Positions 41,800-53,182 of a DNA stretch of 64,000 bases are shown piece after piece. A program made the translations under genes and the position numbers. Source of the stretch: Diphasiastrum complanatum (taxonomy: Eukaryota > Streptophyta > Lycopodiopsida > Lycopodiales > Lycopodiaceae); NCBI GenBank assembly GCA_029204225.1, contig CM055103.1:794127-858126 (forward strand). Direction: 5' to 3'. A model generated the notes under the pieces. That model saw nothing but the letters and a program-made list of their open reading frames with translations, made no database searches and had not been told where the DNA came from. Within the stretch, counting starts at the first letter, position 1, and each line of letters opens with the position of its first letter.

Positions 41800-43314
41800 G
41801 TATTACAATTGAGAATGTCAATAACAAGTTGATAGTTATTCTCAAGTTAGATGAGTCTGAAACTATAAAAGGACAAAAAATGGAAAGAGTCAGTCTCACG
41901 ATCATGAATGGAGCACTTTCAAATTCAGAAGACTCAAAAGGTCTCAATTTCAGTGTTCAATTAGAAAATGATATCTGGTGGTTGGCAGGTATAGCAGTTC
42001 CTTCGCATAATAAATAGGGATAATCATTTGAATATGGATTTCATATCTAAAATATTCTCTGTGTTAATATTATGAGGCTAATCACGTTGTATTCTCTTAT
42101 AGGTGCTGAAAGAAGATCATGACATTCTCTTATGGATATTTAATAGAATATCATATCTTGCCACCATAAAAAATCATATGGAGGAAGTTCCACTCAATAT
42201 TCATGGAATCCGCACTTTCAACATTGAATGGCATTTAGCAGGAGATCTCAAGACATTAAAATGTATGTTCAATGTATCTCATGGCGCTAACTCTAAACAC
42301 CTGTTTGTACTGCACGAAAACAACAAAAGACATGACAAGGAGTATAGGAATATCAAGAGATCGAGAAGATCCTAATTGGAAACCTGTACTACCGATTTCT
42401 CTACGAGATGTTCATATCTATATATTCCATGCAGAGGTGCGTATTATAGAAAAAATAATATATCTTCACATCTTGTTTGCATGGAATTCCAAGCCAGAGG
42501 CCTCTGCGAGAAAGCTATTTTCAGATTAGAGGATGTGTTGTCCAAAGCAGGCTTACATAAAGGCCACGTTAAAATAAGAAAAGATGACAAGCTATCAGGT
42601 AAAACATGAAATATTCCATGCAAGCCAAGCATTGGAGGATATAAAGCTCGAAGATTTTTATCAAATTATTCTGGAAAACAATCTAAGGTTCAATACACGG
42701 TTTGGAAAGAAATTATTACAGCAACTCAAGATTTTGAAGAAGAAGGTTCTACTCGTATACACAAAGTAGAAGTTTGGAAACAGTTAGACAACATGGTGAA
42801 ATACTTGAAAAAAGATAAATTTTCAAATACTGATGTACAAATGATACGAAAAACAACCAATGAATTTGTGGATGCAGTTTCAAAGTGCATGGGATGTTGA
42901 TCATATAACACATTATATGGTAAGATTTTGATTTTACACTACGATAGACAAATATGTGCAATTAAATTAGATACTTTTGGTACTGATTTAGATTATGTTT
43001 TTATGATATGCAGCACATATTATGACATCATTCAACATTTTTTGCAAGAAATAGTGGAAGTCTTAGCATGTGGTCATCGCAAGGAATGGAAAGATCTCAT
43101 TGGCAAGCAAGAGCGACATTTCATAAAAGTACACAACATGGCGGGACTAGCACAAAAAATAGGTATATACTGCAACTTTTCCAATGGTTTTACAGAAGAA
43201 TTCAAATTTGTCATAATACAAAATCGATGGATTAAAAAGAATCTCAAAAAGCATGCAAATTTATACAAGCCAGTAGGCTATAGACACACAATAAAATTTT
43301 GTATATTAAATTAA
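41800..43314 (+). pseudogene. Unidentified intron-bearing coding remnant (plus strand)
   Basis: Not identified. Successive frames give LENDIWWLAG, a probable intron (GT near 41988, TTATAG near 42101), then EWHLAGDLKTLKCMFNVSHG, CLYCTKTTKD (CX2C), LRDVHIYIFHAEVRIIEK, FRLEDVLSKAGLHKGHVK, WKEIITATQDFEEEG and, after a canonical 94-bp intron (GTAAGA at 42920, ATGCAG ending 43013), NMAGLAQKIGIYCNFSNGF to a TAA at 43312. Frame changes near 42300 and 42480 and stops near 42607 and 42898 mark decay. The D-x-K / CxxC / H-A-x-x-R-I-x-(E/D)-K layout may belong to an uncharacterised repeated-protein family; that is a guess. Confidence 0.4.
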
Positions 43315-43343
43315 AATATTTACAAAGTACAATTCACTAGTAT

Positions 43344-43692
43344 CTAATCTGCTTCCGATATTTTCTCCAATGAAAGTTGCAACTTAGAATCATGCAACAA
43401 TTTTCTTCTTTTGTATGGATCCAATAGCTCATAGTTTTCATGCTTACTCAGATCAACGTAAGTAGCATACACTACAAAATGAGATGATCTGAGCATGGAA
43501 TTCACTGGTCCATATCCTAAAATTTTAACCGCAATAGTTTTCTTTACAAAAATTATTCTATGCACCTTATTGAAATTATCTCCTCTAAGAAAATGAGACG
43601 TGCCTTGATTGCCATAATCATAGTTTCACCATGTTGATGAAACTTTGAATGGGCAACACTTATCTCATTATTCTTGAAGGACTTCAGATAGT
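43344..43692 (-). pseudogene. Last exon of unidentified minus-strand gene, left of solo LTR
   Basis: The minus strand continues the exon interrupted at 44522: LKSFKNNEISVAHSKFHQHG, a frame change, then YGNQGTSHFLRGDNFNKVHR, RIIFVKKTIAVKILGYGPV, SHFVVYATYVDLSKHENYEL and KRRKLLHDSKLQLSLEKISE with a stop at 43344. The end faces the plus-strand remnant across 29 bases. Function unknown. Confidence 0.4.
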
Positions 43693-44521
43693 TGTTGAAT
43701 TTCACACGTGTGGACTGTCCACTACATGTACTTGTGATCTCCTAAGGTGTGTAGATGCACCAAGATCAAGACTAGATTGAGATTCAAGATCTATCTTTGA
43801 TTCTATGGCAAACACACACTACTACATGCATTCCATCACTTCCAACTCTCACTCACACGTGTGGGAAGTGTTCCAAAAGTATTCTAAGTAAAAACAAGCT
43901 GCTCTCCTCGGGTAAAGAGAGGAAAACCATCATGAGCTCTCAGGTAGAGAGAGAGAGCTAGAAATTCAATGACACTCAAAATTCACTCGATCTCAAAATC
44001 AAATTAGATCCAAAATGAGGAGTACAATCATACTAGTAGATTCACGAGCTATCACTATGCCTAATTATGATTGGATCACACTTTGCCACCTCTTAATCCT
44101 ATTGGACCATTGATCCATGCACCTCTAAATTCTATTGGACTATATTCAAGCACACCTCAAATTCCTATTGGACCACACATGGTTCCACCTCTAAATCCTA
44201 TTGGACCTCTTAAACTTCATCAAACAAAAGCATTACACTTGTCTACACTCTAATTGTCACAATTTTGGCCTCCTACTCTATTTTGGCTCAATAGTGGCAT
44301 TACAAGTGGAAATGGATAATTTGCCATCTATGCCAAATTTGACCCTATCAACATCCTACACCTAAATGCTTGACTATGAAATTCTATGAGACCCCATATA
44401 TTAAACATTTTGATTTACTTTACAATTCTCCACACGTGGGAACATCCTCCACACATGTGAAATTCACTTACAAACTTCTATCATAAAAAATACCAAGCTA
44501 GATTTTTGCCAATTTCTCACA
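43693..44521 (-). mobile_element. G-family solo LTR (829 bp) with TSD ATAGT
   Basis: Direct repeats ATAGT at 43688-43692 and 44522-44526 flank the unit. In minus sense it starts TGTGAGAAATTGG and ends CCACACGTGTGAAATTCAACA. No internal region is present, so this is a solo LTR left by LTR-LTR recombination. CACACGTGTG occurs at 43703-43712 and 43854-43863. It split the coding remnant on this strand. Confidence 0.93.
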
Positions 44522-47400
44522 ATAGTGCCCCAGTGCATGATCTCTTGAAAATTCTCCAGCAGAAGATCTTTGCCCTCCTCGATGAATTGCGAAATCATCA
44601 AGGAAAATTGTTTCCTGAAATGATAAAAAACAAAGTAATCTCCAGTATATAATCTGACTTAACAAATCTACTAGTACTTGATAAGATACAAAAACTTACG
44701 CATTCGGCTTTGTCTTTTCTGATTACTGTCTCTCCATCAATATTATGTCCACCTTTCGATGTCAATATTGTTGGTGAATAGACAGTTGGCTATGGAAAAC
44801 CAAGTTGACTTTGGATTCTAAGAAACTCCTCCTCAGAAGGTAGATCATCTTCTTTGTTGCGCATTTCCTCCACAACATTTTCAAGCAATCTTTCCTTGAA
44901 TAAAACTTATTATTATGTACATCGTCAATACCAGGGAGAAGATCATCAGCATCAAAATCATTATATCCAAAAATTCACCAAGCTCTTTGCTCAAAATGCA
45001 AAGAGTCTCAGCTTCAGTGAAGTAAAAAAGATCTAATATATCTGATATTGTCAAAAAGAAATTATAATCTATATTATAAGTAGGAAAAGTGATCAAAGAT
45101 TTATCAGAAGGACAAATGGTAGGGGGTGTTATAGGGCCTATAAACGTAGCCCTATTTTGAGTAGGATCAAAATCAGAACAATCATCTAAATTAACACTCG
45201 TATCAATAAAAAAGTATCTATATCTACAATCTTTGACTTTTTAGACTTTGTACCACTAGAAGAAGTTGCTTTAGAAGTGGAGAGAACAGCCTCCAAATTG
45301 TCAGAAATATTTAACAAAATAAAATAAAATCAAAGCAGACTGGAAATCAACAAATCTACATTTTTTACTATGAATTGGGCACTCATCTACAGACTTGAAA
45401 TCATTATGTAAATTGGTAAACATTCTGTCAAGATTAGCTTTATGAATATGCTTGACGAGTTCCACCAGGTCTTGATAATAAATCATGTCCTTATTCTGAG
45501 ATCTGAATAACGGAGTACTGAGTAGGGACTTAGATCTGAGATATATCTCAGAAAATGCCTCTACACCAGGGCCCTCAATTATAGAAGGTAGAATAAAAAG
45601 ACAAGAAGAAAAAAGAGATTTGAAATACTCCAACCTATCAGTAATACCAAATTCATGAAAAAAAAAAGCAAACTAGATTCAAAATTAGACATTTTAAACA
45701 AAAACAACAGAACTAAAGTTCCAAATATTGCTCTCAGGCGCAAACCGCAGGTCAAGCAAGCACGTTAATGCAACGTGTGCTCGAGAGAGATATTTCAAGA
45801 TGGAGTATCGGATCCTAGCGCAAGAACATAGAGCACAAAAGAAAAGAGATGCGAAGCACGCTTGAATGCGATACCGGACAATGCAGTATCGGATCCAGGT
45901 GCAAAATAGGCAATGAAAGGTAATGAGAACAAGCGACACGTTTAAAATCGATATCTAGAACACGTGTTGACTTGTGATTGGTCAAAATAAATGCGTCGTA
46001 CCTAGAAGCTGCTCCTGTCTTAACAGCCTTTCAAGTTGCTCAGGATGCAGATCTTATTTTATATGATCAAAAAGAAATAAAAGTCCTTCCTAATACACAG
46101 GAAGGCAATTTTATAGCAGATATTCCTCTTGTCTTAAAAGGCATTGAGGCCCTTCATGAAACAGAGGAGAACAAGATTATAGAAGGAGTTGGTGCTTTAT
46201 CAGTTACTAATACTGATATAGAAAATATAGAAAAATTGATTGAATAGAGATCTATTTGTAAATAGAGAGACATCAAAAAAAAAAAATACAATTATTTTAC
46301 ATGTAAACAACCCGTTTATGGGTTTTTTTTTATTTATATCACAATAGATTCTTACAATCACGTTGTGTCCATAGTGTAATACTGGAATGCAATTTTTTTA
46401 TAATGATAAAAAGACGTGATGATTGACATGTATTTGCTAATAGTGAATCTCAATGTTCTTCCATAAGTTGGATTATTTCGTCAATATTTTTGAATTTGAT
46501 CTCGAGCTCATGTCATTTATGTACCTGCATAAAACTAATACAAAGTTAGTTAGAATCAGTACAAATTTTGTATTTAAAAGTTTTGATTGAAACTATTCAT
46601 AAAAAATCGAGTGTTTATAGTTACTTACAAGTTTACCATTGAAAATGAATCTGAAGTCTGAAAGTACATCATCTTGTAGGAGCAATAGTTCCCGCCGGAT
46701 GTAGTTTAGACTCCAATCTTCTTCCACCTCAACACATGTCAAAACGACATCATTGTATATAGTTTCAATATTTTTCTTTTTGAATGTCCACTGGCTTCCA
46801 AGTCTTGATCGAGTAGCATCCATTTATCTTTATTTTTTTTCCATATTTGATAATGGAAGCATAAGCTCAACATTTGTTTTTCAATTTGATAACGGAAGCA
46901 CATGGAAGACATTTTAATTCTACATTCTATTTCTCCATCTAATCTTTTGTCCCAGCCTTCATCCATAAGTTTAGATAATAAACTATTTGATAAATTTTTG
47001 CATACAAACATTGTCGAAGTTTTGTGTACATTGACACTTGAAAAGAAATCCACAAATATATTCAAGGAAATAAATCAACTCAATCTGATTGTTTTTTATC
47101 CCGTGCTCATTTTTAATGAATTTTTTACATCATTATGTATCTTACAACAAAATGATTCTAAAACTATAGCATCTGGTGCAATCCATTCATCACTTTCAAA
47201 AGTAGGTAATGAAATTGGTACTATTTGTCCAAAATTTTCTTTTGTATCAAGAACGTACATTGATTCATAAAATAAGATGCTAGTATCAACTAGATCTTTT
47301 GCAGTTTTACCTCGATATTGCAGCTGTCCAATATCAGTGTGAATAACATCTAACACACCTGCTAAAGATCCACTCGGCTCCCATTCATTTATGTTGGATG
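44522..47400 (-). pseudogene. Unidentified multi-exon coding remnant (minus strand)
   Basis: Not identified. From the right: WEPSGSLAGVLDVIHTDIGQ, YRGKTAKDLVDTSILFYESM and SLPTFESDEWIAPDAIVLES (47400-47096); KLMDEGWDKRLDGEIECRIK (47065 on); WSLNYIRRELLLLQDDVLSD (to 46593); AFSEIYLRSKSLLSTPLFRS and ANLDRMFTNLHNDFKSVDEC (45633-45301); ENVVEEMRNKEDDLPSEEEF and GHNIDGETVIRKDKAEC (about 44890-44700), a canonical intron (GTAAGT to ATTTCAG), and ETIFLDDFAIHRGGQRSSAG up to the solo LTR. Whether all pieces form one gene is uncertain. Several frame breaks suggest a decayed gene or uncharacterised transposon. Confidence 0.35.
45978..46247 (+). CDS. Unidentified 89-codon frame
   Basis: It starts MVKINASYLEAAPVLTAF and is acidic (ADLILYDQKEIKVLP, GIEALHETEENKIIEG), ending EKLIE. 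It lies antisense within the minus-strand remnant, between exon-like pieces. Composition is protein-like, but there is no domain, neighbour or signal to support it. Low confidence that it is real. Confidence 0.2.
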   Translation: MVKINASYLEAAPVLTAFQVAQDADLILYDQKEIKVLPNTQEGNFIADIPLVLKGIEALHETEENKIIEGVGALSVTNTDIENIEKLIE

Positions 47401-48883
47401 GATATAAATCTGCAAGAGAAAAATGATCAGATTGGCAAGTTTACTATTAGATATTTATGAATCACAAAAATCAAAGTATCAAAAATATCAATACTCACAG
47501 TTGTTTTTTTTGTGATTCTGACGGTTGAATCTTTGTATATTTATCTTTGAATGCATATATACATGTTGGACTAGAATTTCAAAAATAGATTTTCCTCCTA
47601 ATGATGTTCTAAAATCCAAAATTCTGGCCTTCTAATAAGATCAAAATGATAGTTTTAACCTTTTTCTTTTTCGAAATACACCTCTAATGATGGATGCATC
47701 AAAACCCAAGAGTTTTTTGAATATTTTCTTGGCACCCATAATCCATTATCATCTGTCTCGTTGAATAGAAACGTAGAGTAATTTGCATATACAAAAAACC
47801 ATGAATTTGAAAAAAAGTGTTGGCGAAAATTTGAAACACTGATCTATTTGGCGCCACAAATTAACTCTGGTTAACTTTGTTAACCATGGTTTGACAATGC
47901 ATATACATTAATGGTACATCGATTTTCTCATCTCAACCATCTGTCATATTCATTTTCAATATTTTTGGGTCTCTTCAAGCAGTCATGAGCTGGAAGGACA
48001 GGTCTCATCAATTAATAGCATTTCCACATGCTGTCCGACGAAACAACAATATATTTAAAAAGTTTTTTATTTTATTTATATTTAAAAAATTCTACGTTAT
48101 GTAGAACCTTGAAGCTAAGACTTCAATTGGGCCACATGGCAATGAAAATAAGAAAAAAAAAAGTATCTTTTTTAAAGGCCCTCGTCGGGCTCTAAGTTTC
48201 TCTAATATACTAGATAGCTTGGGGGCTAATCAAAAAATTACTCGCCAAGTTGATTTTTTCCATTTTCTATTAGTCTAATTGCTCGCCATTAGTATAGTGT
48301 GTTCAGAGATCTTAGATCTAGCATCCTGCAACTCGACAAGTAATTAGTCTATTACTCATCTATTTTTTGCCAATTCAAATTTCCCGCCATTTTCAATTTT
48401 CTTGTCTTTGTTCTATCATTTGTCGACTTAAATTTTTCAGAATTTCTCTAGTACCATTACTCGCCATTAGTACAATAGCAAGTACAGTACTTGATCTACC
48501 ATATGCTAGACCAGCGAGTAATAATTTGACTTTTTGTTCTATTTTTCGTCAATTGCTCATTTTTACTCACCATCTTCATAGTGAGTCTTGATCTTTATTC
48601 ACAGTCCATAGGCAGCCTGACGAATTATTAGTTTTACTCGTTGATTACTCGCCTCTCTATTACTTGCCATCATAGAAATTTCATAATTTTTTGGAATATA
48701 TCTGAGTGACTGACCATCAAAACCCATATATATTTTGTGATTTTTCCCGATTGCCTTGTAGTTTTTGCAATTACCTCTTTTCTTCCATCTGATTTTTCGT
48801 TGGTTCTGATCTAATTTCAATTCACTTTGGTTTGATCTACATTTCCAAAAATTTTCATGGATTTTTTTTTATTTAGCATGGCA
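47401..48883. other. No supported gene
   Basis: AT-rich, with recurring ACTCGCC(A/T) motifs between about 48240 and 48660 that hint at decayed repeats. Frames at 48367-48591 and 48599-48820 have no recognisable domain. Confidence 0.4.
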
Positions 48884-48899
48884 ATGCCACGCGTGGCAT
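48884..48899. repeat. Perfect 16-bp palindrome ATGCCACGCGTGGCAT
   Basis: Self-complementary, embedded in GGCATGC-type repeats about 115 bp before the GA microsatellite. Confidence 0.85.
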
Positions 48900-49009
48900 G
48901 CATCACCACAGAAGTTTTGGAACAAAAAACAAACCTTTGAAATGAAAATTGGGTTTCCCCGACTCTTTTTGAAGATCAATTAGAGCAAATTCATTTGTGA
49001 AGAGAAGCT

Positions 49010-49148
<139 letters not shown>

Positions 49149-49159
49149 ATAATTGGTTT

Positions 49160-49580
49160 CTCTAAACTAACAATGTTTCTTTGAAAACAAGATTAATGAA
49201 TGGTTTGTTTCTCATTGTTGCCTTTTGTAGAAGAAAGTGATACAATTTAGAAGGAAAGGAAACAATCCAAGCACATACCTGAGGTATGTTATACATCCTA
49301 AATTTTTGTAGATTACATTTGATTTATAAAGTGCATTTCATACTATCTTCTACATCTCAAATTGATGTAGATTACATTCGATTTATAATGTGCATTCCAT
49401 AGTAGTTTGATTTTTGTTGATTGGTTTGTAATCAATTATTCTTTGAAAACAAAATCAATGAATGATTTGGTTTTCATTGTTTGCTTTTGTAGAAAAATAA
49501 AGAGATGTATTTTAGAAGGAATTAAAGACTATCCAAGCAACAGATGAGGTACGTTCTACATCTTACATTGATATTTTTTT
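49160..49580. repeat. Tandem duplication, ~262-bp period
   Basis: TTGAAAACAAGATTAATGAATGG (49181) and TTGAAAACAAAATCAATGAATG (49443) begin two copies. Each includes CTTTTGTAGAA, a stretch of about 60 bases, and GAGGTA(T/C)GTT, that is, a mini-exon-like block between acceptor-like and donor-like sites. A 59-bp inner repeat (TGTAGATTACATT(T/C)GATTTATAA) lies between them at about 49307 and 49366. Confidence 0.65.
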
Positions 49581-50094
49581 TTTATTGTTTGTATATGTTT
49601 ACAACAAATTTATACATATTGTTGAAATAGAAAAAAATAATCAATAAACAACCATTTCATGCACGATGAGATAGAGATGATGAAATAAGAAAGTTTGTAT
49701 TCCTACTCCAAAAAAGTGTACATAGGACGACATCTCCATCGAAATGAATCCAGGATCCTGTTGATCGGATTCTCCTTCGGAAAGACAAAGGGCTTTCATC
49801 CTTTGCGCTAAGTGTATTATTATCTTTGATATTATTTTCATAAATGCTACCACAAACAAGATGTTTTTTAACTATAATATATAAATAATCAATGTTCTAC
49901 ATTTTTTAAATTGTTTTCTTAATTAGTTCACACATCTATTGATAAGTTTTCCCAATTCTAATTCATTGCGAGATGCATTTGAAATGAAACTTAAGAAATA
50001 CAACATTGTATAAAGATATAATAATTTTGAAAACAATATAAATGTATTGTTTTATAATAAAATTAATTATGACATGTACATATTTTAATCATCA
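49581..50094. other. No gene seen
   Basis: AT-rich spacer. A 72-codon minus-strand frame (49859-49641) has no recognisable domain. Confidence 0.4.
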
Positions 50095-50960
50095 TCGCAA
50101 GACTCAAATTCATCAACGAATACATCTTGCAACTCATCTCCGCTTAGATTGTCATTATCACTATAAAAATTAGAACCCCTCTCAATATTGTCCTCATGCA
50201 AAGAATCACTGTTGTCCTCTTCATCATTTGGGTCAAAATCATGAGAATCAATTCTGGGGTTTTCAAGATTTATAAAACTTGAAGATATTTGTACATCTTC
50301 ATCAGATATACTTCATTCTCATCATATGCATTTTCAAATACATGTCTTGAGCATGGCTTAACTTGAACAACATACCACCAATTCTTGTTTAGTCGATCTA
50401 GTTAAAAAAATACCTGCACATTTAACAATGTTAAGATTAGAGATTTGTTATGACCAAATTTAATTCACAATAAATAGATGTAACATTGGTTACAATCTAC
50501 AAAAAGAAAAAATGTGAAACTCATTCACATTGTTCACAATGACGAGGCAACACCAAGGTGTCTAAAAAGTCCATGCTTAATGTCTTGGTTGAATTGATAG
50601 CAAAAAATCTACTACGATCTTTTTTTACGGTTGCGTTTGATCTTCTATCGTTGATTTTGAACCATTTCATGCCAAACAAAAAATATTTATCCATTTCACC
50701 AGAACACACCTCATATATGGCTTGTATGGTTCCTACATACTCTAGCTCTCCAGAAATTGGACTTTGATATCAAGCACTACTTTGACTTTCTTGACGGAAA
50801 GATGTCATCACATCACAATCATAAGTTCGTCATTTCATATCAATTGATTCAATGCAAGGATGACAACCATACGCCCACATTGCATTATACTTTCAATATT
50901 GCCACATGTTGATTATGAATTAAACAATAATTAATCATCGTACAAATTATAATTCACAAG
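50095..50960 (-). pseudogene. CACTA (En/Spm) transposase carboxy-terminal remnant
   Basis: The minus strand reads YDCDVMTSFRQESQSSA, a stop, PISGELEYVGTIQAIYEV, then KYFLFGMKWFKIND and FLDTLVLPRHCEQCE. After an intron with GTGCAG acceptor comes VFF, a stop, LDRLNKNWWYVVQVKPC. An acidic end (HDFDPNDEEDNSDS, GDELQDVFVDEFESCDDD) closes at 50095. The order matches the domain that follows the TNP2 transposase in plant CACTA elements (DUF4216: Y-G-x-I-x-x-I-x-E, F-K-x-x-W, then W-x-x-V-x-x-x-P). The catalytic part of TNP2 is missing. Domain naming is from memory of the family. Confidence 0.65.
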
Positions 50961-50969
50961 AACACAAGA

Positions 50970-51440
50970 AGCAAATATCCACGCAACATACAAAGGAGGT
51001 CATGCGGCCAAAAAAACTTTCACGTGGATATAACTGTGGATTGGCTTGGATATATGCGAGAATACGGTCACCTGGATGTTCCACGCAAATATCCTTTCCA
51101 GCAACAGTTGTCCATAATTCACTAGAGATCATGAAATTCAAATTGCGTGGATCTTCCACGCAAACTCCGACGACCGGGCAGCCGGCCTAACCTCTAACGA
51201 TCGGACCCGAGCAAGGGAATGTGTTTTGTATTCTTGCCATAATAAGATACAAAAAACTTTAGGCTCGACTTTCGCGTGGATACTACGTGGATACTGTGTG
51301 GCAAATTATCCACTTGTGGCTTATCCACGCGTATTTTTCTTATCCAAGCAAAATCCATAAAGTTGGGGCCATGGATAAATTTTATTTTTATACCCACGCG
51401 GTATCCATGCGTGGATAATCCACGCAAAAAATTTTCGACC
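50970..51440. repeat. GTGGAT/ATCCAC-rich block, possible CACTA subterminal repeats
   Basis: Many copies of CGTGGATA or TCCACGC on both strands: for example ACGTGGATAT (51021), TTCCACGCAAATA (51079), TTCCACGCAAACT (51153), GCGTGGATACTACGTGGATACT (about 51272-51295), TATCCACGCG (51323) and ATGCGTGGATAATCCACGCAAA (51407). Short motifs repeated in both orientations near the ends bind the CACTA accessory protein. No CACTA terminal sequence was found, so the assignment is inference. Confidence 0.55.
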
Positions 51441-51794
51441 AAAAAAAAAAAAAAGCACGTGGACCAAAATGTGGTTCACTCCTAAACTAGATGTCGACTT
51501 CTTTTTTCTTCCAATGTGTGAGAGAGAGAAAAAGAGAGAAAAGATGGGAGTGAATGTGAGTGAGAATATTGATAGTTTTTTGATGGATATTAATAGTGCA
51601 TTTGCATTCAATAGATGTGCATTCAATAGACTATACATTTGCATTCATGAATTAAAAATATGCATTCAACATTTTTGCAAGAATAATGTAGTAGAAAAAT
51701 ATTATATTGATCTCAAAAAGAGTACATTGATGAGGGAATGAATTCCCCCTTTATCCATTGTCTTCTACAAGGCCTTACATTCAATTTTAAAGTT

Positions 51795-52486
51795 CTACTC
51801 ACCATCTCTTCCTCCCTCCTCGCTTCCTTCGTCTTGTAGGTTTACATTGGTGTCCACATCTTCAAACTCTCCTTTGCTCTCATTCACGTTCGCTTCCACA
51901 TTTTCCTCAATATTTTTCTCTACATCACAAACACTTAAAGATGTAGAGCCCCTCTACAAAATAGAATCCAAGATTCGATTAAATTAAGATTAAACTTACT
52001 TGTAAACCACAAAGTAAACAATCACAAAAACAATAAAGGTTAAGAGTTTACGATTGGATGCAATCCATGGGATTCCATGAAATCTTTAAGGTTGGCATAT
52101 CGACGATTGTAGCTTTGTTTGTACTCGGCCGCGGTCATGTGTCTTCCAAAATCACTAAGCTACATTCAACAAAAAAACATAGTTTAGCCATAAAAAACAT
52201 TAACAATATCACTACAAAAATAGAATCATAATAAAAAAAATGCACTTACAAATTGGGCCTCTGGATTGCCCCTTCCTCCCGATCCCAAGTGACTTTGGCC
52301 ATGTTTTAAGATCTTGTTGGCCGCGGCACTACGTTGTTGTTCATATTTTTAGGGATTGTTTTGTAACAATTTCTCTTTCACCTTCCTCCAATCTCGTTTG
52401 GAGCACCATCCAGGCTTCGTGTAATTCTTCATAACTCTTCTCATCAATTGCCTTTTGTTTCAAATCCAAAGGCACATTGTTCAAGG
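51795..52486 (-). pseudogene. Three-exon remnant, possible CACTA accessory (transposase_24-like) protein
   Basis: Minus-strand exons: LNNVPLDLKQKAIDEKSYEE and EAWMVLQTRLEEGERE, a frame change, QQRSAAANKILKHGQSHLG and SGGRGNPEAQF (52486-52250); SDFGRHMTAAEYKQSYNRRY with LKDFMESHGLHPIV (about 52160-52050); and an acidic end STSLSVCDVEKNIEENVE to EGSEEGGRDGE (51950-51795). The R..AN/K..K...(H)..GS.G block resembles plant Ptta/En/Spm transposase proteins. Truncated on the right by insertion of element D at 52487. Confidence 0.5.
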
Positions 52487-53168
52487 TGTAAAAATTACAG
52501 CAAATAAGGATCCTAAAACACTTGAAATGATGAGGGAAACAATAGATTATGATTTCATAAGATTAGCACAAGTTGAACCATCAAAATCCATCAAAAATCT
52601 ATGCTTGAACCTCACTAAATGGCCCAAATCCTTGAAGAAGGCTTCACACGTGTGAAAGTACGGCCTCCCACAGTCTAAGTACTGTACACCAGACCTACAT
52701 TCAATCCTATAATCATTAGTAATCACAAGTACTCAAACAATTATGAACATAGAGAGCAATTGCACCATTATGAGAGAAAAATCATGAGATTGCTTGATTA
52801 ATTTTGGTGAGATATCATCACCTATATATACATGATCCATCACGGTTTTGGGCAGGTATGAGTAGCCCTAAACCTATCCCTAATCCTAATTTTGGTGGAT
52901 CTTTCATCCCTACCACGTTAGGGTTGGAATCTTGGAGATCCCTCAACAATGCAAAATTTACCAAAAATAGCTCCTATTTTTTCTCCCTTGTATCTAAGCA
53001 TAATTTGGACTCATTCCAAAGGTTCTAATACTTAGGTCTACTTGAGAACATACTTATGAATGGAATCCTATGCTATTTGGCACGTGTGACAAGCCACATC
53101 ATGACCATCTAACTATTTACAAGTCATATGACCAAAACTAGTCAAGCTAGAATTGTGAATTTTTAACA
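52487..53168 (-). repeat. Element D 3' LTR (682 bp)
   Basis: In minus sense it runs from TGTTAAAAATTCACAATTC to CTGTAATTTTTACA. A TATA box (TATATATAGG) is at 52823-52832. CACACGTGTG at 52645-52654 lies 178 bases downstream of it, in the transcribed part. The target on the left is CAAGG (52482-52486); the matching duplication is lost because the other LTR is truncated. Confidence 0.93.
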
Positions 53169-53180
53169 CTCCTCCTCACT
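53169..53180 (-). other. Polypurine tract, element D
   Basis: AGTGAGGAGGAG in minus sense directly precedes the 3' LTR. Confidence 0.88.
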
Positions 53181-53182
53181 AT

